Origin: Diorhabda sublineata
Lineage: Eukaryota > Arthropoda > Insecta > Coleoptera > Chrysomelidae
Length of the DNA stretch: 64,000 nt
Reading direction: 5' to 3'
Assembly (NCBI RefSeq): GCF_026230105.1
Contig: NC_079479.1
Coordinates: forward strand, 35,991,385 to 36,055,384
The notes below the pieces were generated by a model. That model saw only the letters and a program-made list of their open reading frames with translations, was not told the DNA's origin and did no database searches. Below are positions 10,671 through 24,816 of this stretch, in pieces; within the stretch, counting starts at the first letter, position 1; each line of letters begins with the position of its first letter. A program made the translations under genes and the position numbers.

Positions 10671-13600
10671 ACCTAAAGGTGACAGTTCTATTTTTTCATT
10701 CAAACTAACCTCAAATGTCAAACTTTTCGTGTGGAAAACAAATTCCAACACACAATTCGTCTATTATTGATTCTAAACATTGACACACGTCAAAAATGAC
10801 AGTTTTGTTTTCGAACTAACCTCAAATGTCAAACTTTTCGTATGAAAAACAAATTCCAACACACAATTCGTCTATTGTAGATTCTAAAAATTGACGCATG
10901 TCAAAAATGACAGTTTTGTTTTCGAACTAACCTAAAATGTCAAACTTTTCGTATGAAAAACAAATTCCAACACACAATTCGTCTATTGTAGATTCTAAAA
11001 ATTGACGCATGTCAAAAATGACAGTTTTGTTTTCGAACTAACCTAAAATGTCAAACTTTTCGTATGAAAAACAAATTCCAACACACAATTCGTCTATTGT
11101 AGATTCTAAAAATTGACACACGTCAAAAATGACAGTTTTGTTTTCGAACTAACCTAAAATGTCAAACTTTTCGTATGAAAAACAAATTCCAACACACAAT
11201 TCGTCTATTGTAGATTCTAAAAATTGACACACGTCAAAAATGACAGTTTTGTTTTCGAACTAACCTAAAATGTCAAACTTTTCGTATGAAAAACAAATTC
11301 CAACACACAATTCGTCTATTGTAGATTCTAAAAATTGACACACGTCAAAAATGACAGTTTTGTTTTCGAACTAACCTAAAATGTCAAACTTTTCGTATGA
11401 AAAACAAATTCCAACACACAATTCGTCTATTGTAGATTCTAAACATTGACACACGTCAAAAATGACAGTTTTGTTTTCGAACTAACCTAAAATGTCAAAC
11501 TTTTCGTATGAAAAACAAATTCCAACACACAATTCGTCTATTGTAGATTCTAAAAATTGACACACGTCAAAAATGACAGTTTTGTTTTCGAACTAACCTA
11601 AAATGTCAAACTTTTCGTATGAAAAACAAATTCCAACACACAATTCGTCTATTGTAGATTCTAAAAATTGACACACGTCAAAAATGACAGTTTTGTTTTC
11701 GAACTAACCTAAAATGTCAAACTTTTCGTATGAAAAACAAATTCCAACACACAATTCGTCTATTGTAGATTCTAAAAATTGACACACGTCAAAAATGACA
11801 GTTTTGTTTTCGAACTAACCTAAAATGTCAAACTTTTCGTATGAAAAACAAATTCCAACACACAATTCGTCTATTGTAGATTCTAAAAATTGACACACGT
11901 CAAAAATGACAGTTTTGTTTTCGAACTAACCTAAAATGTCAAACTTTTCGTATGAAAAACAAATTCCAACACACAATTCGTCTATTATTGATTCTAAAAA
12001 TTGACACACGTCAAAAATGACAGTTTTGTTTTCGAACTAACCTAAAATGTCAAACTTTTCGTATGAAAAACAAATTCCAACACACAATTCGTCTATTGTA
12101 GATTCTAAAAATTGACACACGTCAAAAATGACAGTTTTGTTTTCGAACTAACCTAAAATGTCAAACTTTTCGTATGAAAAACAAATTCCAACACACAATT
12201 CGTCTATTATTGATTCTAAAAATTGACACACGTCAAAAATGACAGTTTTGTTTTCGAACTAACCTAAAATGTCAAACTTTTCGTATGAAAAACAAATTCC
12301 AACACACAATTCGTCTATTATTGATTCTAAACATTGACACACGTCAAAAATGACAGTTTTGTTTTCGAACTAACCTCAAATGTCAAACTTTTCGTATAAA
12401 AAACAAATTCCAACACACAATTCGTCTATTGTAGATTCTAAACATTGACACACGTCAAAAATGACAGTTTTGTTTTCGAACTAACCTAAAATGTCAAACT
12501 TTTCGTATGAAAAACAAATTCCAACACACAATTCGTCTATTATTGATTCTAAACATTGACACACGTCAAAAATGACAGTTTTGTTTTCGAACTAACCTCA
12601 AATGTCAAACTTTTCGTATAAAAAACAAATTCCAACACACAATTCGTCTATTGTAGATTCTAAAAATTGACACACGTCAAAAATGACAGTTTTGTTTTCG
12701 AACTAACCTCAAATGTCAAACTTTTCGTATGAAAAACAAATTCCAACACACAATTCGTCTATTATTGATTCTAAACATTGACACACGTCAAAAATGACAG
12801 TTTTGTTTTCGAACTAACCTAAAATGTCAAACTTTTCGTATGAAAAACAAATTCCAACACACAATTCGTTTATTGTAGATTCTAAAAATTGACACACGTC
12901 AAAAATGACAGTTTTGTTTTCGAACTAACCTAAAATGTCAAACTTTTCGTATGAAAAACAAATTCCAACACACAATTCGTCTATTGTAGATTCTAAAAAT
13001 TGACACACGTCAAAAATGACAGTTTTGTTTTCGAACTAACCTAAAATGTCAAACTTTTCGTATGAAAAACAAATTCCAACACACAATTCGTCTATTGTAG
13101 ATTCTAAAAATTGACGTACGTCAAAAATGACAGTTTTGTTTTCGAACTAACCTAAAATGTCAAACTTTTCGTATGAAAAACAAATTCCAACACACAATTC
13201 GTCTATTGTAGATTCTAAACATTGACACACGTCAAAAATGACAGTTTTGTTTTCGAACTAACCTAAAATGTCAAACTTTTCGTATGAAAAACAAATTCCA
13301 ACACACAATTCGTCTATTGTAGATTCTAAACATTGACACACGTCAAAAATGACAGTTTTGTTTTCAAACTAACCTAAAATGTCAAACTTTTCGTATGAAA
13401 ACCAAATTCCAACACACAATTCGTCTATTGTAGATTCTAAACATTGACACACGTCAAAAATGACAGTTTTGTTTTCAAACTAACCTAAAATGTCAAACTT
13501 TTCGTATGAAAACCAAATTCCAACACACAATTCGTCTATTGTAGATTCTAAACATTGACACACGTCAAAAATGACAGTTTTGTTTTCGAACTAACCTAAA

Positions 13601-16600
13601 ATGTCAAACTTTTCGTATGAAAAACAAATTCCAACACACAATTCGTCTATTGTAGATTCTAAAAATTGACACACGTCAAAAATGACAGTTTTGTTTTCGA
13701 ACTAACCTAAAATGTCAAACTTTTCGTATGAAAAACAAATTCCAACACACAATTCGTCTATTATTGATTCTAAACATTGACACACGTCAAAAATGACAGT
13801 TTTGTTTTCGAACTAACCTCAAATGTCAAACTTTTCGTATAAAAAACAAATTCCAACACACAATTCGTCTATTGTAGATTCTAAAAATTGACACACGTCA
13901 AAAATGACAGTTTTGTTTTCGAACTAACCTCAAATGTCAAACTTTTCGTATGAAAAACAAATTCCAACACACAATTCGTCTATTATTGATTCTAAACATT
14001 GACACACGTCAAAAATGACAGTTTTGTTTTCGAACTAACCTAAAATGTCAAACTTTTCGTATGAAAAACAAATTCCAACACACAATTCGTTTATTGTAGA
14101 TTCTAAAAATTGACACACGTCAAAAATGACAGTTTTGTTTTCGAACTAACCTAAAATGTCAAACTTTTCGTATGAAAAACAAATTCCAACACACAATTCG
14201 TCTATTGTAGATTCTAAAAATTGACACACGTCAAAAATGACAGTTTTGTTTTCGAACTAACCTAAAATGTCAAACTTTTCGTATGAAAAACAAATTCCAA
14301 CACACAATTCGTCTATTGTAGATTCTAAAAATTGACGTACGTCAAAAATGACAGTTTTGTTTTCGAACTAACCTAAAATGTCAAACTTTTCGTATGAAAA
14401 ACAAATTCCAACACACAATTCGTCTATTGTAGATTCTAAAAATTGACGTACGTCAAAAATGACAGTTTTGTTTTCGAACTAACCTAAAATGTCAAACTTT
14501 TCGTATGAAAAACAAATTCCAACACACAATTCGTCTATTGTAGATTCTAAAAATTGACACACGTCAAAAATGACAGTTTTGTTTTCGAACTAACCTAAAA
14601 TGTCAAACTTTTCGTATGAAAAACAAATTCCAACACACAATTCGTCTATTGTAGATTCTAAAAATTGACGTACGTCAAAAATGACAGTTTTGTTTTCGAA
14701 CTAACCTAAAATGTCAAACTTTTCGTATGAAAAACAAATTCCAACACACAATTCGTCTATTGTAGATTCTAAACATTGACACACGTCAAAAATGACAGTT
14801 TTGTTTTCGAACTAACCTAAAATGTCAAACTTTTCGTATGAAAAACAAATTCCAACACACAATTCGTCTATTGTAGATTCTAAACATTGACACACGTCAA
14901 AAATGACAGTTTTGTTTTCGAACTAACCTCAAATGTCAAACTTTTCGTATGAAAAACAAATTCCAACACACAATTCGTCTATTATTGATTCTAAACATTG
15001 ACACACGTCAAAAATGACAGTTTTGTTTTCGAACTAACCTAAAATGTCAAACTTTTCGTATGAAAAACAAATTCCAACACACAATTCGTTTATTGTAGAT
15101 TCTAAAAATTGACACACGTCAAAAATGACAGTTTTGTTTTCGAACTAACCTAAAATGTCAAACTTTTCGTATGAAAAACAAATTCCAACACACAATTCGT
15201 CTATTGTAGATTCTAAAAATTGACGTACGTCAAAAATGACAGTTTTGTTTTCGAACTAACCTAAAATGTCAAACTTTTCGTATGAAAAACAAATTCCAAC
15301 ACACAATTCGTCTATTGTAGATTCTAAACATTGACACACGTCAAAAATGACAGTTTTGTTTTCGAACTAACCTAAAATGTCAAACTTTTCGTATGAAAAA
15401 CAAATTCCAACACACAATTCGTCTATTGTAGATTCTAAACATTGACACACGTCAAAAATGACAGTTTTGTTTTCGAACTAACCTCAAATGTCAAACTTTT
15501 CGTATGAAAAACAAATTCCAACACACAATTCGTCTATTATTGATTCTAAACATTGACACACGTCAAAAATGACAGTTTTGTTTTCGAACTAACCTAAAAT
15601 GTCAAACTTTTCGTATGAAAAACAAATTCCAACACACAATTCGTTTATTGTAGATTCTAAAAATTGACACACGTCAAAAATGACAGTTTTGTTTTCGAAC
15701 TAACCTAAAATGTCAAACTTTTCGTATGAAAAACAAATTCCAACACACAATTCGTCTATTATTGATTCTAAACATTGACACACGTCAAAAATGACAGTTT
15801 TGTTTTCGAACTAACCTCAAATGTCAAACTTTTCGTATAAAAAACAAATTCCAACACACAATTCGTCTATTGTAGATTCTAAAAATTGACACACGTCAAA
15901 AATGACAGTTTTGTTTTCGAACTAACCTCAAATGTCAAACTTTTCGTATGAAAAACAAATTCCAACACACAATTCGTCTATTATTGATTCTAAACATTGA
16001 CACACGTCAAAAATGACAGTTTTGTTTTCGAACTAACCTAAAATGTCAAACTTTTCGTATGAAAAACAAATTCCAACACACAATTCGTTTATTGTAGATT
16101 CTAAAAATTGACACACGTCAAAAATGACAGTTTTGTTTTCGAACTAACCTAAAATGTCAAACTTTTCGTATGAAAAACAAATTCCAACACACAATTCGTC
16201 TATTGTAGATTCTAAAAATTGACACACGTCAAAAATGACAGTTTTGTTTTCGAACTAACCTAAAATGTCAAACTTTTCGTATGAAAAACAAATTCCAACA
16301 CACAATTCGTCTATTGTAGATTCTAAAAATTGACGTACGTCAAAAATGACAGTTTTGTTTTCGAACTAACCTAAAATGTCAAACTTTTCGTATGAAAAAC
16401 AAATTCCAACACACAATTCGTCTATTGTAGATTCTAAAAATTGACGTACGTCAAAAATGACAGTTTTGTTTTCGAACTAACCTAAAATGTCAAACTTTTC
16501 GTATGAAAAACAAATTCCAACACACAATTCGTCTATTGTAGATTCTAAAAATTGACACACGTCAAAAATGACAGTTTTGTTTTCGAACTAACCTAAAATG

Positions 16601-19600
16601 TCAAACTTTTCGTATGAAAAACAAATTCCAACACACAATTCGTCTATTGTAGATTCTAAAAATTGACGTACGTCAAAAATGACAGTTTTGTTTTCGAACT
16701 AACCTAAAATGTCAAACTTTTCGTATGAAAAACAAATTCCAACACACAATTCGTCTATTGTAGATTCTAAACATTGACACACGTCAAAAATGACAGTTTT
16801 GTTTTCGAACTAACCTAAAATGTCAAACTTTTCGTATGAAAAACAAATTCCAACACACAATTCGTCTATTGTAGATTCTAAACATTGACACACGTCAAAA
16901 ATGACAGTTTTGTTTTCGAACTAACCTCAAATGTCAAACTTTTCGTATGAAAAACAAATTCCAACACACAATTCGTCTATTATTGATTCTAAACATTGAC
17001 ACACGTCAAAAATGACAGTTTTGTTTTCGAACTAACCTAAAATGTCAAACTTTTCGTATGAAAAACAAATTCCAACACACAATTCGTTTATTGTAGATTC
17101 TAAAAATTGACACACGTCAAAAATGACAGTTTTGTTTTCGAACTAACCTAAAATGTCAAACTTTTCGTATGAAAAACAAATTCCAACACACAATTCGTCT
17201 ATTGTAGATTCTAAAAATTGACACACGTCAAAAATGACAGTTTTGTTTTCGAACTAACCTAAAATGTCAAACTTTTCGTATGAAAAACAAATTCCAACAC
17301 ACAATTCGTCTATTGTAGATTCTAAAAATTGACGTACGTCAAAAATGACAGTTTTGTTTTCGAACTAACCTAAAATGTCAAACTTTTCGTATGAAAAACA
17401 AATTCCAACACACAATTCGTCTATTGTAGATTCTAAACATTGACACACGTCAAAAATGACAGTTTTGTTTTCGAACTAACCTAAAATGTCAAACTTTTCG
17501 TATGAAAAACAAATTCCAACACACAATTCGTCTATTGTAGATTCTAAACATTGACACACGTCAAAAATGACAGTTTTGTTTTCGAACTAACCTAAAATGT
17601 CAAACTTTTCGTATGAAAAACAAATTCCAACACACAATTCGTTTATTGTAGATTCTAAAAATTGACACACGTCAAAAATGACAGTTTTGTTTTCGAACTA
17701 ACCTAAAATGTCAAACTTTTCGTATGAAAAACAAATTCCAACACACAATTCGTCTATTGTAGATTCTAAAAATTGACACACGTCAAAAATGACAGTTTTG
17801 TTTTCGAACTAACCTAAAATGTCAAACTTTTCGTATGAAAAACAAATTCCAACACACAATTCGTCTATTGTAGATTCTAAAAATTGACACACGTCAAAAA
17901 TGACAGTTTTGTTTTCGAACTAACCTAAAATGTCAAACTTTTCGTATGAAAAACAAATTCCAACACACAATTCGTCTATTGTAGATTCTAAACATTGACA
18001 CACGTCAAAAATGACAGTTTTGTTTTCGAACTAACCTAAAATGTCAAACTTTTCGTATGAAAAACAAATTCCAACACACAATTCGTCTATTGTAGATTCT
18101 AAACATTGACACACGTCAAAAATGACAGTTTTGTTTTCAAACTAACCTAAAATGTCAAACTTTTCGTATGAAAACCAAATTCCAACACACAATTCGTCTA
18201 TTGTAGATTCTAAACATTGACACACGTCAAAAATGACAGTTTTGTTTTCAAACTAACCTAAAATGTCAAACTTTTCGTATGAAAACCAAATTCCAACACA
18301 CAATTCGTCTATTGTAGATTCTAAACATTGACACACGTCAAAAATGACAGTTTTGTTTTCGAACTAACCTAAAATGTCAAACTTTTCGTATGAAAAACAA
18401 ATTCCAACACACAATTCGTCTATTGTAGATTCTAAAAATTGACACACGTCAAAAATGACAGTTTTGTTTTCGAACTAACCTAAAATGTCAAACTTTTCGT
18501 ATGAAAAACAAATTCCAACACACAATTCGTCTATTGTAGATTCTAAACATTGACACACGTCAAAAATGACAGTTTTGTTTTCAAACTAACCTAAAATGTC
18601 AAACTTTTCGTATGAAAACCAAATTCCAACACACAATTCGTCTATTGTAGATTCTAAACATTGACACACGTCAAAAATGACAGTTTTGTTTTCAAACTAA
18701 CCTAAAATGTCAAACTTTTCGTATGAAAACCAAATTCCAACACACAATTCGTCTATTGTAGATTCTAAACATTGACACACGTCAAAAATGACAGTTTTGT
18801 TTTCGAACTAACCTAAAATGTCAAACTTTTCGTATGAAAAACAAATTCCAACACACAATTCGTCTATTGTAGATTCTAAAAATTGACACACGTCAAAAAT
18901 GACAGTTTTGTTTTCGAACTAACCTAAAATGTCAAACTTTTCGTATGAAAAACAAATTCCAACACACAATTCGTCTATTGTAGATTCTAAACATTGACAC
19001 ACGTCAAAAATGACAGTTTTGTTTTCAAACTAACCTAAAATGTCAAACTTTTCGTATGAAAACCAAATTCCAACACACAATTCGTCTATTGTAGATTCTA
19101 AACATTGACACACGTCAAAAATGACAGTTTTGTTTTCGAACTAACCTAAAATGTCAAACTTTTCGTATGAAAAACAAATTCCAACACACAATTCGTCTAT
19201 TGTAGATTCTAAAAATTGACACACGTCAAAAATGACAGTTTTGTTTTCGAACTAACCTAAAATGTCAAACTTTTCGTATGAAAAACAAATTCCAACACAC
19301 AATTCGTCTATTGTAGATTCTAAAAATTGACACACGTCAAAAATGACAGTTTTGTTTTCGAACTAACCTAAAATGTCAAACTTTTCGTATGAAAAACAAA
19401 TTCCAACACACAATTCGTCTATTGTAGATTCTAAAAATTGACGCATGTCAAAAATGACAGTTTTGTTTTCGAACTAACCTAAAATGTCAAACTTTTCGTA
19501 TGAAAAACAAATTCCAACACACAATTCGTCTATTGTAGATTCTAAAAATTGACGCATGTCAAAAATGACAGTTTTGTTTTCGAACTAACCTAAAATGTCA

Positions 19601-21680
19601 AACTTTTCGTATGAAAAACAAATTCCAACACACAATTCGTCTATTGTAGATTCTAAAAATTGACACACGTCAAAAATGACAGTTTTGTTTTCGAACTAAC
19701 CTAAAATGTCAAACTTTTCGTATGAAAAACAAATTCCAACACACAATTCGTCTATTGTAGATTCTAAAAATTGACACACGTCAAAAATGACAGTTTTGTT
19801 TTCGAACTAACCTAAAATGTCAAACTTTTCGTATGAAAAACAAATTCCAACACACAATTCGTCTATTGTAGATTCTAAAAATTGACACACGTCAAAAATG
19901 ACAGTTTTGTTTTCGAACTAACCTAAAATGTCAAACTTTTCGTATGAAAAACAAATTCCAACACACAATTCGTCTATTGTAGATTCTAAAAATTGACGCA
20001 TGTCAAAAATGACAGTTTTGTTTTCGAACTAACCTAAAATGTCAAACTTTTCGTATGAAAAACAAATTCCAACACACAATTCGTCTATTGTAGATTCTAA
20101 AAATTGACGCATGTCAAAAATGACAGTTTTGTTTTCGAACTAACCTAAAATGTCAAACTTTTCGTATGAAAAACAAATTCCAACACACAATTCGTCTATT
20201 GTAGATTCTAAAAATTGACGCATGTCAAAAATGACAGTTTTGTTTTCGAACTAACCTAAAATGTCAAACTTTTCGTATGAAAAACAAATTCCAACACACA
20301 ATTCGTCTATTGTAGATTCTAAAAATTGACACACGTCAAAAATGACAGTTTTGTTTTCGAACTAACCTAAAATGTCAAACTTTTCGTATGAAAAACAAAT
20401 TCCAACACACAATTCGTCTATTGTAGATTCTAAAAATTGACACACGTCAAAAATGACAGTTTTGTTTTCGAACTAACCTAAAATGTCAAACTTTTCGTAT
20501 GAAAAACAAATTCCAACACACAATTCGTCTATTGTAGATTCTAAAAATTGACACACGTCAAAAATGACAGTTTTGTTTTCGAACTAACCTAAAATGTCAA
20601 ACTTTTCGTATGAAAAACAAATTCCAACACACAATTCGTCTATTGTAGATTCTAAAAATTGACGCATGTCAAAAATGACAGTTTTGTTTTCGAACTAACC
20701 TAAAATGTCAAACTTTTCGTATGAAAAACAAATTCCAACACACAATTCGTCTATTGTAGATTCTAAAAATTGACGCATGTCAAAAATGACAGTTTTGTTT
20801 TCGAACTAACCTAAAATGTCAAACTTTTCGTATGAAAAACAAATTCCAACACACAATTCGTCTATTGTAGATTCTAAAAATTGACGCATGTCAAAAATGA
20901 CAGTTTTGTTTTCGAACTAACCTAAAATGTCAAACTTTTCGTATGAAAAACAAATTCCAACACACAATTCGTCTATTGTAGATTCTAAAAATTGACACAC
21001 GTCAAAAATGACAGTTTTGTTTTCGAACTAACCTAAAATGTCAAACTTTTCGTATGAAAAACAAATTCCAACACACAATTCGTCTATTGTAGATTCTAAA
21101 AATTGACACACGTCAAAAATGACAGTTTTGTTTTCGAACTAACCTAAAATGTCAAACTTTTCGTATGAAAAACAAATTCCAACACACAATTCGTCTATTG
21201 TAGATTCTAAAAATTGACACACGTCAAAAATGACAGTTTTGTTTTCGAACTAACCTAAAATGTCAAACTTTTCGTATGAAAAACAAATTCCAACACACAA
21301 TTCGTCTATTGTAGATTCTAAAAATTGACACACGTCAAAAATGACAGTTTTGTTTTCGAACTAACCTAAAATGTCAAACTTTTCGTATGAAAAACAAATT
21401 CCAACACACAATTCGTCTATTGTAGATTCTAAAAATTGACGTACGTCAAAAATGACAGTTTTGTTTTCGAACTAACCTAAAATGTCAAACTTTTCGTATG
21501 AAAAACAAATTCCAACACACAATTCGTCTATTGTAGATTCTAAACATTGACACACGTCAAAAATGACAGTTTTGTTTTCGAACTAACCTAAAATGTCAAA
21601 GTTTTCGTATGAAAAACAAATTCCAACACACAATTCGTCTATTATTGATTCTAAAAATTGACGCATGTCAAAAATGACAG
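10671..21680. repeat. 111-bp satellite, ~99 copies, intronic
   Basis: The TTGAC anchor occurs at 10780, 10891, 11002 and so on to 21658, which is exactly 98 periods of 111 bp: no net length change in 10.9 kb. Each unit has TTGAC-NNNN-GTCAA (spacer ACAC, GCAT or GTAC), then AATGACAG, CTAACCTAA, ATGTCAAAC and a unique tail. The GTAC form (e.g. 13111-13124) is a perfect 14-bp palindrome. Diagnostic variants (TTATTG/TTGTAG, AAAACAA/AAACCAA, GTATAA/GTATGA) reveal nested higher-order repeats of 18, 6 and 4 units. No ORF spans it. It lies wholly in the intron of shakB. Confidence 0.97.
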
Positions 21681-22602
21681 CTTTCACAGTCTTTTTATTA
21701 TTTACTGATGCTCTTAATACTATTTCTTGATAAAATCGTATAATTTCACGTTTCAAGGTTAAAATTTCTGGGGAAATTCCGTTGTAAACATTGGCAACCT
21801 TGCCTTATCGATATTCGTTGTTGTAAAATTCATTGTATATGATAAAACTTGTTTCTAGGTTAGGTCGACAGTTCTCAATCGATCACCCGGTACATACCAT
21901 TGGATATATTTACACAACAAATCAATATTATAAATAATTTGTTTACGTTTTCGAGTTAACTAAAAATATCCAGCGGTACAAAGAATTTTCCTCATAGCTT
22001 GTAGATTTCCCATCACGAAAATTCTTTCGAAATACTTGACAGGTTTCGACGGTGATATTAAATGAATGACATTTATTGGGTAGACGCCAGATGTCGCGAG
22101 TGGTAATAATTTTTATTGAAGAATAATTATCAAAACGAGACATAAATTTTATTTAAAGAAAAAATCATTTTTTTGTTAAACAAATTTTAATAGGACAGAT
22201 AAACGATGTTTGTATTTAATCGAATGAATAATTATGAAAATAAAAAGTGACACAATTTTGAGAAAAATTGGAAAACAGCCATCATCATTCATTCAAAGTT
22301 TTTAAAAAAAAAAATGAAAAAACCTCAAGTTGTATTTCAAATATCATAATCGATTTCGATCAATAACAAAAAAAGATTTATGCAAAAAAAATTCATACAG
22401 ATAAACCTGATATTTAATTATAAAAATCCAAAACTGAACTCATGAAATATTGTTCTGTTTCGATATACAGGGTGTTTGTGTGTGAAAAAAATAGCTTGGA
22501 AGCAAATCACAGAAGTTTCCAGTTGATTTGACATTATCATCAGTTTTGACAGATGACAACGTTTTGTTTTGTTCTTTATATGTACCGAACGATGATTAAA
22601 TT
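21681..22602. other. Intronic unique sequence between two satellites
   Basis: No gene was recognised; a 66-codon minus-strand ORF at 21943-22143 has no motif. A TATACAGGGTGTTTGTG terminus lies near 22463, followed by several TGACA words at 22529-22560 that lead into the 61-bp array. Confidence 0.5.
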
Positions 22603-24251
22603 TGGTGTATTTGTGAGATTTATGTCAAATTTGACAGATTACATTAGATTTCATTGAATATAATGATCCAATCTTGAGATATACGTCAAATATTGACAGA
22701 TAACGTATATTTTACGAAATATAATGATCCAATCTCAAGATATACGTCAAATATTGACAGATGACGTATATTTTATGAAATATAATGATCCCATCTCAAG
22801 ATATACGTCAAATATTGACAGATGACGTATATTTTATGAAATATAATGATCCAATCTCAAGATATACGTCAAATTTTGACAGATGACGTATATTTTATGA
22901 AATATAATGATCCAATCTCAAGATATACGTCAAATATTGACAGATGACGTATATTTTATGAAATATAATGATCCCATCTCAAGATATACGTCAAATATTG
23001 ACAGATGACGTATATTTTATGAAATATAATGATCCCATCTCAAGATATACGTCAAATATTGACAGATGACGTATATTTTATGAAATATAATGATCCAATC
23101 TCAAGATATACGTCAAATTTTGACAGATGACGTATATTTTATGAAATATAATGATCCAATCTCAAGATATACGTCAAATATTGACAGATGACGTATATTT
23201 TATGAAATATAATGATCCCATCTCAAGATATACGTCAAATATTGACAGATGACGTATATTTTATGAAATATAATGATCCCATCTCAAGATATACGTCAAA
23301 TATTGACAGATGACGTATATTTTATGAAATATAATGATCCCATCTCAAGATATACGTCAAATATTGACAGATGACGTATATTTTATGAAATATAATGATC
23401 CCATCTCAAGATATACGTCAAATATTGACAGATGACGTATATTTTATGAAATATAATGATCCCATCTCAAGATATACGTCAAATATTGACAGATGACGTA
23501 TATTTTATGAAATATAATGATCCAATCTCAAGATATACGTCAAATATTGATAGATGACGTATATTTTATGAAATATAATGATCCAATCTCAAGATATACG
23601 TCAAATATTGACAGATGACGTATATTTTATGAAATATAATGATCCAATCTCAAGATATACGTCAAATTTTGACAGATGACGTATATTTTATGAAATATAA
23701 TGATCCAATCTCAAGATATACGTCAAATATTGACAGATGACGTATATTTTATGAAATATAATGATCCGATCTCAAGATATACGTCAAATATTGACAGATG
23801 ACGTATATTTTACGAAATATAATGATCCAATCTCAAGATATACGTCAAATATTGATAGATGACGTATATTTTATGGAATATAATGATCCAATCTCAAGAT
23901 ATACGTCAAATATTGACAGATGACGTATATTTTATGGAATATAATGATCCGATCTCAAGATATACGTCAAATATTGACAGATGACGTATATTTTATGGAA
24001 TATAATGATCCGATCTCAAGATATACGTCAAATATTGACAGATGACGTATATTTTATGGAATATAATGATCCGATCTCAAGATATACGTCAAATATTGAC
24101 AGATGACGTATATTTTATGAAATATAATGATCCAATCTCAAGATATACGTCAAATATTGACAGATGACGTATATTTTATGAAATATAATGATCCAATCTC
24201 AAGATATACGTCAAATATTGACAGATGACGTATATTTTATGAAATATAATG
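22603..24251. repeat. 61-bp hairpin satellite, 27 copies, intronic
   Basis: TATACGTCA recurs every 61 bp from 22680 to 24205 (26 copies, no indel), preceded by one degenerate copy near 22603-22660. Every good unit contains a perfect inverted repeat, ATATACGTCA - 12 nt - TGACGTATAT, so single strands can fold into one 10-bp hairpin per unit. Minor variants (CCCATC/CCAATC/CCGATC, GACAG/GATAG, GGAAT/GAAAT) are clustered, as expected from unequal exchange. Confidence 0.96.
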
Positions 24252-24816
24252 GTGAATATGTATAAATTTAGAATGATTGGATATTTTACAATCACCAAAG
24301 CTTGTCCCCTCGCAACTAAACAAAAATGAGAGCACATAAAGTCAGTTTCACTTTATGAAATGTTTGTCGGCTAATAAAAAGTATGAAATTAAAATCATTC
24401 CACCGAAAACTAGATAGAAATATTTCAATATCAGCTCTAATAAAATGTATCACCTTCGCTAGGCTGCTAAAAGCTATTGAGAAAGCATTTTTCAAATTAC
24501 TCCAGAAATATTTATTATAACAGTTGCCGAATCAGAATTAGAAACTATTCGCTATACATCTTTCGATAATTATTTTCGTAAGTATTGAAAATGGGCTTTG
24601 TAACATCGATTTTAAATTTGCTGGCAGTGGTATCCATTTCACTAATAGGAAAAATACATTTAGTCATATAAATATTTATTAAGACTGGAGAATGAAGTGA
24701 TTTTCGGTTCGGTTTTCAAAAATATCACTCAAAATTTATGGAAATTCACAGATAAATGTATTATTATTTAAATAAATATAAGTCGAAAGTGATTGATGAA
24801 AATTGCTACCGAAATA
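24252..24816. other. Intronic unique sequence
   Basis: AT-rich sequence between the 61-bp and 153-bp arrays; no ORF, RNA gene or transposon was recognised. Confidence 0.5.
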
